Shown here: positions 1-12,962 of the stretch, one piece after another
Position numbering within the stretch: position 1 is the stretch's first letter
How the letters are laid out: each line of letters starts with the position of its first letter
Assembly (NCBI GenBank): GCA_008694505.1
Contig: VZDJ01000843.1
Location: forward strand, 124,001-188,000
DNA length: 64,000 nt
DNA from: Cyanoderma ruficeps
Lineage: Eukaryota > Chordata > Aves > Passeriformes > Timaliidae
Direction: 5' to 3'
Translations under genes and position numbers: made by a program
The notes under the pieces: model-generated
Told to the model about the DNA's origin: nothing
Seen by the model: the letters and a program-made list of their open reading frames with translations, nothing else
Databases searched by the model: none

Positions 1-701
1 GTGGTTCCAAAATGAACCCTCTGTGGCTCTCTCCCTCCCTCTCTCCCTCCCACTTGCGCTCTGCTTTTGGCACCGCCCCTTCCATGCACCCTTTCGCCAG
101 CAGCAAGACAGCTGTGTTTGATCATAAACCACTTAAACTCCAGGCTCACGGGCAGGGGAAACTTTAGCGTGAAGTGCAGCATTGGTTTCTCTCAAGGAGT
201 GGAGCTTTCTTCTGTTCTCCTTTCTGCCTCCCCAAATACTGAGGACTGTAGCAGCACTCTGCTTTGAATTTCTTTGTGAACTTGTGTGAAGCTCGTCAAT
301 TTTTTCTGAGCATGTTCAGCAGCATTGGGAGATGCCCTTTAATAGTCTTATGGAAAAGAACAGCATAAAAAGCAGACGGCACAGATGAAACATGCCTTGT
401 AGATGGACTAAGACAGCCCCGGGATCCTGGTAAGCACTTCATTCCCTGCATTCTCTGAGCATTTCACATTATTAACAAGTCTCTTGCAGTAATGGATTAT
501 CTGTGAAGTGAAAACGAGTTTGGCTCTTTTAGAAGATCTTGCATCATTAACTTAAACTCTCAATGTGTAGTAAAAATGGCTGTCTAGAGCAAAATGTGTA
601 CGAGAGAAAAATTTTGGAAAAAAAAGTATTGAACAAAGAATTGAACAAAGCTTTGAAGCATTAAAAATTGCAGAAATTGTCAAGCCCTGAGAAGTCTAAT
701 A
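1..701 (+). promoter_or_regulatory. MCC: Putative promoter and 5' UTR of the MCC short isoform
   Basis: This segment lies directly upstream of the MCC start codon. It opens with a CT-rich stretch (about 25-55) and a GC-box-like CCGCCCC near 75. A TATA-like GCATAAAAAGC lies at 363-373, which would place a transcription start near 395-400. A strong donor-like CTG|GTAAGC lies at 429/430, and a weak acceptor-like TTGCAG ends at 673. The 5' UTR may therefore be split by an intron of about 244 bp (430-673), or the leader may be unspliced and these sites unused. The acceptor has a poor pyrimidine tract, so I favour neither. Placement as the promoter is inferred from the adjacent coding exon. Confidence 0.5.
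363..373 (+). promoter_or_regulatory. TATA-like box
   Basis: GCATAAAAAGC lies about 330 bp upstream of the MCC ATG and about 60 bp upstream of the candidate 5' UTR donor at 430. It is the only TATA-like element close to a plausible start. AT-rich matches occur by chance in this sequence, so the support is positional only. Confidence 0.25.
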
Positions 702-758
702 ATGAATTCTGAAGTTGGTATGAAATATGGAAATGACTCCCCTGCAGAGCTGAGTGAG
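702..758 (+). CDS. MCC: MCC first coding exon (short isoform), partial
   Basis: The exon encodes MNSEVGMKYGNDSPAELSE and ends in codon phase 0 at GAG|GTAAGC (donor GT at 759-760). From memory, human MCC short isoform starts MNSGVAMKYGNDSSAELSE, after which the next exon begins LHSAAL. The bird version differs at residues 4, 6 and 14, and the exon end matches. MCC is a long coiled-coil scaffold protein of about 829 residues in the short human isoform. It has a C-terminal PDZ-binding motif and is linked to restraint of proliferation and of Wnt/beta-catenin signalling. Only the disordered N-terminal tip is encoded here; the coiled coils lie in later exons, which I did not find. The long isoform with N-terminal EF-hands should start upstream of the window. 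The start is fixed by homology and by an immediate, consensus-quality donor. Confidence 0.88.
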
Positions 759-3700
759 GTAAGCAGTTTCAGTGCCCTTCTTTATGCTTTAAAAAGAAAC
801 ATTCCCCATTTGGGCTTTCAGTCCGCAAGCAATGTAATTAAAAATTAATAGAATGTGTATCCTGCTATAACTTGCTGTGCCAGTCAGGAAATGACCTGAA
901 CTTTTTTGCTGCTTTGCTCTGAATGAGTGGTGAAAAGCTAACGATTGCAACCATGTAGAGACATTTTTCGTGTTACCCTGCAGCAGTTATTGCCTTCCCT
1001 CTGAGAGCTGTGTTTATACCCAACATTCATCTTTGCAGTAGGGAAAATATGGAGATCTCAGCTGAGATTAAACAGATGGTGATTAATATAGGAGGGAAGT
1101 GAGGTGAGTGGAAAATGACAAATATTTATTGGTAAGACAACAACATTGCCAGAAGTTGTGTTTGCTTGTATTTAGCCAAGGTGATACTGTTTAGGTTAGA
1201 TGAATTAACTTACTTTCCTTCATTGCCAAAAAGAAAACAAGTTATGAGAAACTTCCTGCTTTTCCACTGGAAACCATAGCAAAGCCGTTATTTCTTATAG
1301 TTGTGGGTATGGTTTTTTTGTGTAACATGACTGTGTGTGTTTTTAATAAATTCGATATTAAAGCTATACTTTGTCAGTTACCGAAATGTCTTAGATGCGT
1401 AATCCTTACGGGCTTTACTGACAACTGCCAATTTAGTTATGCTGAAATCCCAATCATTTTATTAAGGTCATTTTGTAGGAAATTGAATCTGAAATCTGTC
1501 TTGTCCCAGTTTAACTGAAGTGCTTCTCTGTTCCTTTTGCCCATTTCTTTGATACACCTTTTACTGTGACATATCCTTTATATGCTCAGTTTTTAAAGGA
1601 ATATTAGGTAGGATATGCTTGTCAGAATACAAGAGTTAACAGTTCCTGGAGTTAATTGTATAGAGAAAGGAGACACCAAGGTATAGAATGGAATAATAAT
1701 ATAAATGGAATAAATCAGTAGGCCAGTGAGGGAGACAACAATGTAGGGGGAGTGCTGTACCTTGCCATACAAAAGGACAGTAGTTTTGTGACTGGGAAGT
1801 TCTGGCAAAAAAATATCATAAATAATCCTCCTTAACGTAAAAGGAGTTAGTTTTCATTATTTCTGTGTTACTTTTCTCAAAGTATTGCTTAGAAATTCTA
1901 TATTTGCATTGCAGCGTAAGTGAGGTTCATAAATTCAGCATAAAAACCTGGGTTACTTTTGGTCAGTTTCTGGCTATGGTTGTATTGATGGTGATCACTG
2001 CTTTCTACCCGCTCAACATTTAATTTTCAAGACTTTGCAAGATGACAGAGATCATGGATTGTCTCAAGGAATTGATATTTGAGTTAATATTTGGAGGAGG
2101 TAGTTTTTGACATTGCTACCTTGAAATTAATCGTGTTTCCTTCATGCATCAACTAAGTAGGTCTTTTGTTGTGAGAAATACCTTTTCTTTCTGATGTTTT
2201 AATGTGGGAGATACTGAAAGGAGTCTGTGACTGTGCAACATTGTGATTGTTTAGGTGGGTTTTTGTCCCCAACAAGGTTTCTTTAGTCCTTAGTTCACAT
2301 TTATACTCCAGTGCTACAGGGGGGTTAAAAATAGGCCCGTTTTTGACTGCAGACATAGCAGAGAGGCTCATACAACTCCTAACTTGCCCCAGGTGCTTAT
2401 CATCATTTGCTTGCTGTTCATCCTCGTCTTTGCAGTTTCACCTGCTTGTGTTCCTGAGTCTTAGCCAGTCACCAAAAAGGGCTGGGTCAGCTTCAGCAGT
2501 GATCTTGGGTAAAACACTGGGTTTTTAGTGAAACACAGAGGCTTCAAAAACACATTGTATTCCACCTCTCAGAAGGAAGAAGATGCATAAAGACACTGAG
2601 ATGTAGTAGTTAGCTGCTCACCCCTAATCGTTAATATCTCAAACAGCTGTTTCAAATTTCTATGCTCCTATTAGACCTTTCCCTGTTGTTGACTGGTACT
2701 TGTTGCAATTGAAGGTAAAAAATCCTGGGTAAAGGTTGTACCTGTGGTGTATGTATCTGTGTTTTGCCCATCTTTGCTGTGCTCTTCTCCTTCCTTTCTG
2801 GCTCTGTCTTCTACAAACCACGTTTATTTTTAATCAATGGACAGTAGCCTTGTGTTCATTTAAATGGAAAAATGGCTACAATAGGAATTTGATTAAATGA
2901 CCGATGTCTTAGTTTGTGTTCAGCTACACCTCTATCTCTACAGACAGCTCATATGCTGATATTACAGTGGGCTGCTACTACTGTACTTACCTGAATGGCA
3001 GATATGATAACAGACCAAGAAATACTATGATTCACATGATGAACAGTGGGTTTTCGTGTAAATGCCTTGATCTCTGTATCTCAGTACGTGGAGCTCTAGG
3101 CATGAAACTGTTCTTAAAATAAACAAGAAAGCTACAAAGCCCTGAAGATATAATAAATGCATTCTTGACTGGGTACATTAGACAAAAAAGAAAATAAATG
3201 TATTGCAATTCATTCTATCTGTATTAGAACTTTCTACCTGAGATTTACATCTCTCTTCGGAAAGAATTAAAGAATATGTTTCTTGTCCAGGACAAAGTGT
3301 GATTGTAGAAACTTGTGTGTCGTTGATGTTTGCTATTCCTAAACTCTTGTCTGGGTAAACAGGGTTTTTATTAGTCTTTATTTACTCAACTACCCCCATC
3401 CAAAGGGCATGCAGAAAGCAGAAGAAAAAAAAAATAATCTGATTTCTGTTGAAGATCATTCAGACCTCTGCAAAATTCATGCTCTGTTGTTCCCTAGCTC
3501 CAGAGTTCAAGCTGTTTTGTTATTGAAACGTGTCAGTTCATGTTATTCCGTTTCTTCTCCTCTTCTTTGCTTTTAAGTTTGAAGTCCAAAGAAATAAAGA
3601 TTATCCAGTTTGCTGTTTGCATGGTGGATTTGTCATGTTGTACCTGCTTAGAGAATTAGAAAAAATCTTGTTCTTATGTAGCAAGGTGGTGTTGAGCTTG

Positions 3701-6700
3701 GTGGTTTGCTTGGTTTGGGTTTTGGTTTTTTTTTGGTGTATATGTAGCATACAATAAGAGAGGCAACACTGTTGTGCAGTCTGTGAGGATTTACGATAGC
3801 CTGTGGTACTTTTGTAAATAGGTACCAGTGGCCGAAAAAGCTCTGTTCTACTATTGTGAAATGGGCCTTCACCTGTACATATAAAAGCTTGACACATTTT
3901 GGAGAGATTGCCTTTAAGGCTCAAATCCAGGAAGGGTGTGATTTTAATGCATAACATAATACCCAAATTATTAAATTTGGTAATCTAGCTTTAAATTATT
4001 AAAGCTCTCATTGGATCCCTTCAATTTCTTACTCATACAGTTCTGAAAGCCTTTGTTGTAAACACAAGGCATATTTTTAAAGCCAACACAATGAACTTTA
4101 CTGAAAACATGTACAGGTTAACAGTGGGGTGTCCATAATTGCAGACTGTGTTTTACATCATTAAAAATGAAATTTTGTATCAGAATTTAAATTATTTGTA
4201 TCTATTAGAAGTGTTCTTCTAGGAGGAGCTGGATTGTCTAATCTGTATTTTCTTCCAAATTCAAAGGCACTATGTGGCTTTAAATCCCAGCATTCTGGGG
4301 ATCTGAGTGTCCCTTACATACTAACACTGATCTTACCTGCTCCCCTGGACATTTACTGTGGAGATGGTATGCTTAAACAGAGAGAGCTGTGGTCTGACCT
4401 GGTACACTTTTTGGACTAAATGTGGCCAGCAGATACGCCCTTGCGCAATGCTGGGACAGTTAAAATTATTAGTGCAAGAATGTGAAGGAAATGTTAAGTA
4501 CTTAGGTTAATGATATTTTTCTCAATTGTATACTTACAAGATAAATTTTATTCTTGAGTTAAAAGCCAAGCTATGTTCTTGGCTATAATTTTTATTAAGT
4601 GACCCTTGTGAATTTGCTGGTAATAAGACTATGCCTAAGAGATTTTGAAATTATATAAGGGCTAGTATTATAGTGAAGCAATACCTTCAGCATTGCAGCT
4701 GATTTATATAATGTTACTGTTTATTGTGTTCTTTTAGCACTTGCTGCATGAGTTGATGGTGTATAATACCTGAAAAGTTGGTTTTTTTTCTGCATGGCAA
4801 AATTAGGAGGTAGCATGCTGCTTCAGGTGCACACTTCATACCTCCTGCTTCTTGATGTTTGGAGGTCCAGTGTTTAAGATACAGATGTTGTATGTGACAT
4901 CATTAGCTACAGGTTCATATTCTTTAACCCTTTAACATTGACTGGAATAAACAGATGGACTGTTTGTCTTGGAAAAAATTACTAACTTATTTGTTTGTTT
5001 CAACAACAAGGTGTTTAAAATTTAGGGAAGGGGAAGGAAAAATAGGCTTCAAAGTTGATGTTTGTGTAGGAAGCAGAATAATGAGTTCATATCAAGGATT
5101 TCACCAAAATCTTACATGTGAAGAAAGGAACAGGTCTGAACGGCTTAAATTCTTACTTTTTAGTTATTTTATGGTAGGACAATATTGCACTTTCTTCTCA
5201 GATTTGTGTTCCACTGCTACTCTACTTATGAACTGGACTCTGATGAAGAACATTGTAGAAGCAGAATTGCAGAAATAAGAGGAGCTTCATGGCTTGAAGC
5301 TGTGTGCACAAGTCTAGTGAGTGTGAGGGAGCTGTGGGGTGACAGGTAACCAGCTGAGGAGGAGGACATCACTCAAAGCCTCCCTGGCAGAGTTCAGCAG
5401 TAACCATTCCCACCCTGAGATACTTTCCTCTGTGTGCCTCTGTTCCTTTAGAACAAGCGCTAGCTTGTGCTGTCACTGTACCTAGGTGTGGGGAAAGAGC
5501 ACTGATGGAATGGGGAAGAGGTTTTTTATGTGTTCCAAGGTAGGATTAAATCCCAAACACTTGTTTTATCTTCCTGAACTTGGTAGTCTTCCAAGAAAAT
5601 CAGTGAGTAAATATCACCCTAATACTTTGTCTGCTTCCTGAATGGTCTGTGGTCATGCAACAAATGTGCCAGGGTGTTTCCAATACCTCTCATGAGCAGG
5701 TAAACACCGTATTCTACTGCAATTCCATCTCTGCTATTGGATATAGCCTTGGCTGTCAGTGTCAAAGCTGTGCAGGCTGTAACACAGAATAGTGTACTGC
5801 AGCTTGTCAGCAGAAGTGGTGTTTTCCCCATTCAGAGGATGTTTTGGGAAATGTGATAAATTATTAATCCTTTAAAATATTGCAGCCTTACAATATAACA
5901 GAGTGGAATATGGTTATCAAACAGCAAACATGGCATATTTTAAAATTATTTTAACATTGATAAAGTTGCGTAGCTGATTTTTTCCTAACGGTAGGCAAAC
6001 CAAAAAGGTGAATAATGTTAACTGCTAAACTCTTAGAAAAGTGAGCACAAAACCCAGTATGCTTAAGTCAAAGTACTTTAAGGAGAAACTTTCTTAAATG
6101 GTTTCTAGTGGAGAGCTGGGTAAAACTTCCATCTGGAGGCAGCAGCATATGTAGCCACAAGTGTGTTTTCGCCTTTAGTGCTTCAGAGATGCTGAGGTAA
6201 AGTTTGCAAATCTTTGGGTGAACCTCTCCTATTTCCTGGTTCACACGGGCTTTGTGGAGCACTTGTCAGCCTTGCAAACCTGTCATTTTCCCATGCTGTT
6301 GTCATGAAGTGTCAAGAAGTGTAGACACATTGGATGTGAAATAGAATCACAAATTTTAAAGACTTCTTGTGTGTCTCTCTTACACTGATGTATCTATAAT
6401 AATTAAAAGAAAATGCTTCAATGGTAAACTTTAATGAGCATGCTCCTGGACAGTGACTATCAGTCTGAATGCAACCTTTAGACTGGGTTCATAGTGAAGC
6501 TGAAGATGCTCTGGCATGATCAATTTACAGTGTACATGGTATTTCCAGTGTTAAAAACATAGTGACTTCAAAGGAAATGTTTTTTCCTGGATTTGTTTGA
6601 GCTGCTTATCAGGCCCAGAGTGTATTCTAGGCTCTGCTATTATTAAATTGAAGCACTATATTTCTGTGTTAGGCTGAATCTCTTTTTATAGCATATTTAA

Positions 6701-6808
6701 GCACTTTAAAATATAATGGTTGATGCCAATGAGTTATAGGCAAGTGTCATATCTCATTCAGAATGTTACATAATCATATTCTTCAGTAATGACATGTCAT
6801 TTCCCATT
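759..6808. other. Unique intronic sequence, no recognised element
   Basis: About 6 kb of AT-rich sequence without a recognised repeat, exon or RNA gene. Reading frames are short and lack protein-like features; the longest (4955-5278, 107 codons) resembles nothing known. Short T-rich GGTTT runs occur near 3700-3735. Confidence 0.6.
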
Positions 6809-7500
6809 ATAGAATCACAGCATGGTTGAGCTGTCAGGGACCTCTGGTGATCACCTGGTCTAAGCCCCTGCTCAGGTGGCGTCAACTAGAGCCAAGTGCT
6901 CAAGACTGTGAAAAACTTTTGGGTATCTCCAAGGATGGAGACTCCGCCACCTCCATGAGTAACCAGTGCTTGGTCACCCTCACAGAGAAAAGGAGTTTCC
7001 TGATGTTGAGGGAACCTCCTGTGTTTCAGTGTGTGGCCATCATCTCTGGTGCTGTCACTCAGCACCCATGGAAAGAGCCTGGATCCATCTTCCTTGCACC
7101 TTCCCTGCAGGTGTTTATTTACATTGGTGAGATCCCTTGAGCATTCTCTTCTCCAGGATGAACAATCCCAGCTTTCTCAGCCTTTCCCCGTAGGAGAAGT
7201 GCTGGACTCCATCCATCATCTTGGTGTCCTTTTGCTGGACTCTCCCCAGTATGTCCATGTCTGTTTTGTACTGGGAAGTCCAGAACTGAGCCCAACACTC
7301 CACCTGCGGCCTCACCAGTGCTGAACAACAGAAGGTTCACATCTCTTGATCTGCTGTCAGTACTTTACCTAATCCAGCCCAGAGTCCCATCCATTTTCTT
7401 TGCAGCAAGAGCGTCTTGCTGGCTCACATTCAGTTTGCTGTCCACCAGTTTCCATAGGCCTCCTTCCCTTCAGAACCTTATCCCATGAGACTTTTCCAAG
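6809..7500 (-). mobile_element. CR1 LINE 3' fragment
   Basis: The left edge (agaatcacagcatggttgag, 6811-6830) is the reverse complement of the typical CR1 3' terminus. It continues as the antisense of the CR1 3' region, with the diagnostic ATCACCTGGTCTAAGCCCC at about 6849-6867 and AACTGAGCCCAACACTCCA at about 7284-7302. The minus-strand translation at 7115-7315 gives KLGLFILEKRML, a fragment of the CR1 reverse-transcriptase C-terminal region, with stops and frameshifts around it. It is a 5'-truncated dead copy, as is usual for CR1. The right edge is approximate because similarity fades after about 7470. Confidence 0.88.
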
Positions 7501-9447
7501 AAGATGTCTGAGTGAAATCTACAGCTATGATCTTGAATTTTGACCACCTCTCTCCTCTCTGGATCATAAAGTCCACTGTCTTGCAGTTATGAGAGTGGTC
7601 AAATAATATTTCTGTAAGTGTGTGAACAGTTGTGCCTTTGAAAATGATAGAAACACAGTATATATTGGAATCAAAAAAGAAAAAAAGATTTTTAAAAACA
7701 CGAAGAGAACTTTATGTAAATAAACAAAATATTCACTTGCAGAACATTTATTGAATTAATTCTGTCAGAAACTTCTGTGTTGGAGTGGCAAGAGAGGGTA
7801 GTATCCTGCCATGAATAATTTTTTAAAAGGAATTAGTAAGCTTCAGAAATTGTCACTTTATTTAAACATTTAATCACATTCTGTTGAATGGCATGATTAG
7901 AATTTAGTAGATTATTTCATTGTTCTGATTTAAAAAAAAGCTAAAAAAGGATGGCCTATAGTGACACAAAATAGGAAAAAATGTAAGGGGAAAACCTTTC
8001 CATTGTTTGTCTTTGTGCTTTTGCTGCAAATTTTTAGAGCAAATTACGGTAACTTTTCATGGAATATGTTTTCCTTCCAAGAGAACAAAGGAAGAATTTT
8101 GCAGTTTTAGTTCTTACCAGATGTTGACATTTTGTATGTTCTGTCTTGTATAATGCTGCCTTCATAAGGATCTGAAAAAGCAGTACTACAGAAATAAATC
8201 ACAGTTGGAAAGTTTAAATTTAGGTTTTGTTTTTTAAACACAGTGTGTAGGAGTTTCTAGTGGTAATGAGTTTTCTGTTAATCCAGAATCCATCTCAGTT
8301 GGTTTGCTTAAATCAGCTTTGAAGTTAAACTTAGATTTCAAAGACACATTCATAGTAAATTCAATCTAAAAAAACCATGAATAATTCCTGATGTGGATAT
8401 GGATGTCCTCAATGTTTAGTACTGCATTTTACCAAGTCCCTGAAGATGACAGATTTATCTGGTATATCTGTGTGTTACTGTCAGGGACTGATGGGACACC
8501 ATTTCTGAGAAGCAGGAAATTCTACAGTGATTAAAATCCATACACAGTCTGTCTCATTCACAACATATAAACACAGTTCCCAATGGATCAAAACAAAGTT
8601 AAAAAATAGTGATTCCCTTCCCCATGAAGCGACTGTTTCTTACCACCACTGTTCTATCACGGTTGTATGAACACTGTTTGGTGCTTGGCACAATCAGGAC
8701 GGAAGCACTCTACAGTGTAGGAAAAGCTGAGGACAGGAATCAGCATCCATTGGAAAAGGGGGAGGGAGAAATAGAAAGATATCAAGAGGAAATGCACCTC
8801 AAACTTATGATAAGAAGTTACGAGTTTCTTGTGAACTTTTGTCATTGCTGATTCATGACTTCATAGGGTTTCTGACAACTGTGTCAGCATTCATTTTTTA
8901 AATGTAACAGCAGAGATTTTACTGAGAAATTAAAATGATGGATTTATGTAGTCTTTTGAAGTCAATGAAGTAATTCACAGTCTAGTTATAGTTGTTTTTT
9001 GCTGTTTTTTAGATTTTTTTTTCCCCCCATCAAACTGGGCTGTGTCTAAAGCTGTGCTATTTATTTGTCTGAATGGGAATTGTGAACAGTTGGTAGCCTT
9101 AAATCATCTATCTGACTTATCCTGGAATAGTTAAAGGACCATGCTGCCAAGATTTAGTAATTATTATTTATTTAGACCAAGTGTAAAACCCGGTCTTTTG
9201 TACAGAAAATCTAAACAGAACAACTGATAGAGTAAGCTTTGTGTTAGATTTGAAATGCCAGTAATATGCAGTACCATTGCCATGACAGTGATACTTTGTC
9301 CTTTATATTGCATTTCATTTAAGGAGCTGAAATAAGCTGCACACTATTATTGATGCAATTCTGTCATTTTAATGTATAAGAGCTCACATTTCAATTTATT
9401 AATTTCACTATGTTACCATGATTTATCAAAAGTTCATCAATTTTGTT

Positions 9448-9545
9448 ATATAAAATTACATATATAATATAAAATATATTTTATACATTATAGATAATAT
9501 ACAAATAAGCATTATATATATTATAATATATAATATATTATTGTT
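9448..9545. repeat. AT-rich low-complexity tract
   Basis: Almost pure A and T with many interleaved TATA/ATAT runs and degenerate dyads. It looks like a decayed (TA)n microsatellite. Confidence 0.8.
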
Positions 9546-10309
9546 TATTTATCAATTGGGGTTGCTTGGCTTGGTCTTGCAAAGAACAATGTATCTAGCT
9601 GGAGCATGGTTATGAAATTATACTTAAAACAGTTTTTTAGCAAAACAAAGATTTTTAGAGGATTTTACTGATAGGCTGACTTGGCTGAAGGTACTTTTTA
9701 AAAAGGATGACGGTGTTGAAGCTTTAGTGCAGATTTTGTGTCGTTGCTTGAAGAGACAATGTGATCTAGTAACTTTGAGAAAATAAGGTTTTGAAAAAGG
9801 TGACCATGACACAGAATTTCTAGACCATGGGGGTCTAACAGTTTGTATATATATTGAGATAAATTGTTAGCATCCTTTTTCTCCTGCTCATAATAGTTGT
9901 ATTTAGAGCCTGGAAGCTCAATCAGCAGATGTTTATTGAGTGTTATTGTTTGCCTCCGAGTAAGCTTTTCTGCTTCTTTCTGTGCCTGCAACTCATTCTT
10001 CTCTGTCCTTCTTAGAGCTTCACTAAGTGCACTGTGTCTTCTCAATTTTCATTAGCCTTTTCTTTCAGCCCTTTTGCATTTGCTAATTTATTACTGCTGC
10101 CCTTGATATCTTTGCCTTTTGCATGTGCTAGTCTACCTCTTCCCTGTCTCTGTCCTTATATTTATGTTGTACTCCAAGACTGTGCAGGATCCTCCAGAGT
10201 TTTCACTGACATTCTTCAGTCAAGGAAAAGGGAATCCCTCTAGCTGGGCTGACTGTGTGAGGCTACAAGTGCTTGGAGAAAGGGCTTGGTTCTCTTGGCA
10301 CAAAGGCAA

Positions 10310-10425
10310 GCTTCCGCCCAATGATTAATTAGCGTGATGTTGCAGCAAATTAACTATTGCAATTAAACCAGCGCAGTAATGAAACACAATGAGCAACAGT
10401 GCTTAACACTGGCACGGGGAGGCTG
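10310..10425. promoter_or_regulatory. Candidate conserved non-coding element with homeodomain sites
   Basis: A dense cluster of homeodomain-type cores (TGATTAATTAGC at 10322-10333, AAATTAACTATTGCAATTAA just downstream) lies in mixed-complexity sequence unlike the simple AT tracts nearby. The same 12-mer recurs at 31112-31123. Conservation is inferred from texture only. Confidence 0.25.
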
Positions 10426-12844
10426 ATCCCAGGTGGTGTTGGTCCAGCCAATCCATTTTGACATGAAACCCACTCCTATTGTGTACCTATAGAGTTCTTG
10501 AAGATTATGCAGTATTTAAAAGCCTAATGATGAAAGTAAGATTTATGGTGAATTTATGGTTTGAGTTTTTGCCTTAGGAGTTGTACTTTTTTGTTGTCAA
10601 ATACTTTGGACAAAGTCAAACTTCCTTGACAAACTGACATTGTGAGATGGGTTTTCCTGGAGAACTCAAAAATTATTATGGCCAGGCTGAGTTTCACTGA
10701 AAATTCCTGTGTGTCACATAACTATTTTGCAAATAGCTGTCTCCTTAGAGTTTAGGTTTGATAACTACTCACCATAAGCAATAATAGATCTAATGAGGGT
10801 ACCTCCACCTTTTCCCTGAAAGCCCTCATGCAATCTCCTGAAATATCCTCCTCTTCAGTAACGTTTTTTCTGCTGTGGCATTTGTAAGCTCTCTGAATGT
10901 AGTTAGTTCTGGTTGTTCTGAGCTGTAGTAATAGTAATTTGCAAATGTCACATTTCTAGAAGTTTCACAGTGCCACTACTGTTTCTTCTTCATACCTAAA
11001 GCCAGAGTCTTGTGGCAGCTTAAAAGGGAAAACAAAATGTTTAAGTGGAAAAGAAAACACTGCTGAATGCTTTGATTGCTCTTCTTTCCATAAAAGAGAA
11101 TGAATGGCTTTAAAGTATAACTTAGTTCTGTTCCATCTGGTGGTTTACTAACTTGTCTGTGGCATTTTAACAGAAATTATGAAAAACAATTGATCTAGAT
11201 AAACTAAGACCTTTGTGACCAGAGGGAAGGCATGGACATTTCAGCATTGCTGTTATGTCTCGTGATATTAACCCAAGTGTTTTGCTTTCAGTGCTGCTGA
11301 TTTCCTGCATAAAATTTTATATGCAGAAAGATAAATACCTGGCAACATCCTAATAAGTGGTATGCAATTCATAGTTATATGCCAAATACATTGATTATGA
11401 TTATTAACTCACTGCATTATAGCAATTCTTTAATATAAAATAAAATTTTCTTTCACTTTTTTAAGCCCCACAAAAACATCGCTTCTCATTGGGCAGAACT
11501 AAAATGAACACTGAAGTAAAAAAATACTGTAAAGGACAGAGTACAGTTCTTTGTTAGGTCATGTTCCAAGAAATATTTTTTGCAAGCCTGACAATATTTC
11601 CACATGGTAATTAAAATGTACCCATTTAAAATTCTGTGGACACAAAAATAATACCATTATTTTTGTTCACTTTTTTTTTTTGGTGACTTTTTTTTGGTCA
11701 AAGTGATTTAAAAAGTAAAGTGCAGTCCTAAACTACCTGGAAGTTGCAGTTTTACAGTACTGCTGAGAGCGTTCTTTTTGGTTTTAGTAAAATACTTCTA
11801 AGAGTGAGTGACATGAAAAGAGTAACTCATTGAAACTCAATGCATTGATGTTTTTGCTTGATAAATAGTTGCTGCCAAAAATATTGTCTAACCAGTAGAC
11901 CAATGAAGATCACATAATTTTATGTTAGTTGGACAAACTAACATTTGAGGATTTAACTAATTTTGCAAATGATCAATGTTTCCTGAGGTAGACCCATGTT
12001 CTTAGTAAGTTTTTATACGAAAGCTGAAGTTACCAGAATGAAATTGATTTCTACTTTTTAATAAAAGCTCAGTGTAGAATTAAGAAGAGCGTATCCCAAG
12101 TGTTTTGTGGCTGAATGAGAACTGGTGTCTTCTGATTCTGTTGAAAAGTTTTTGTATGTGTTGGGACACATTGTAAAATGTATTTTTAACTGTTCCAGAA
12201 AATACATGTTTATAATGAGGGGGAAAAAAAATTAAAAGCAGTTTGATTTTCCACTTCATTAAAGCTTGTGAACTGATTGGTAATTGGTAGATACCATACG
12301 TAGGATTAAAAAAATAATTAAATTCCTTTAGGAAAAGGAAAACCAGAATGCTGAATGGAACACAAGTAAAAGTGCTTTTCTTTTGAGTCACAAATGGCAG
12401 TGTAGATGATCTATAACAGAACTTTCTGCTGGGGTAGCTGCAGAACATGAGCAGAAACACATAGGAATTTAGTATTCTGGAGCCTTCTAAAGCTGTAGTA
12501 TAGTCAATTGTTTTTTGTGGCGTGCAGCTTTTGAGAATTACAGCAGGATTACTTGTATCTTTTTTAACATGTAACATTCTTGGCATGAATTCCAGCTAAG
12601 GTGAGGCAGAAAGCCATTACAGATAGCAGAGATTCCAAATGACTAATTGTTTTAAAAGGAAGAGCAGTAAGTCCATGTAGTGTATTTGTCCCAGGGCAAG
12701 AGGAAAATTGGTGATCCCTCCCTTCCCATGCTTAATTTAGGAAGAGTAAAGATATTACTCTTATTTGTGTCTATTTACTTATCTTTACAGCGTTGTTCTG
12801 AGCGACTGTGAGTGACTTCAGTGTTCTGAAAACACAATATGCAA

Positions 12845-12962
12845 TTATATCATCTACTATATATTATATATATAATTACTATATATTATATAGTAGATTA
12901 TATATATGCTACTACTACAGTCTATCTACTATATATTCTATCTACTATAATATATATATTAC
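12845..12962. repeat. (TA)n-rich microsatellite with TCTACTATA variants
   Basis: Runs of ATATAT broken by repeated CTACTATATA-type units (about 12850-12960). It is an impure TA microsatellite. Confidence 0.85.

Noticed and set aside
3601..3966. 121-codon minus-strand frame
   Set aside because: Low-complexity Lys/Pro/Thr-rich translation of a GGTTT-rich tract; no protein character.
7031..7340. Overlapping frames of about 100 codons
   Set aside because: These are translations of a CR1 fragment, not a host gene.
9448..9545. Apparent hairpins in AT-rich sequence
   Set aside because: Simple TA repeats fold on themselves trivially; not evidence for an RNA gene.
12080..12586. 168-codon minus-strand reading frame
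   Set aside because: About one frame of this length is expected by chance in 64 kb of this composition. The translation has no recognisable domain, and no promoter or splice context supports it.
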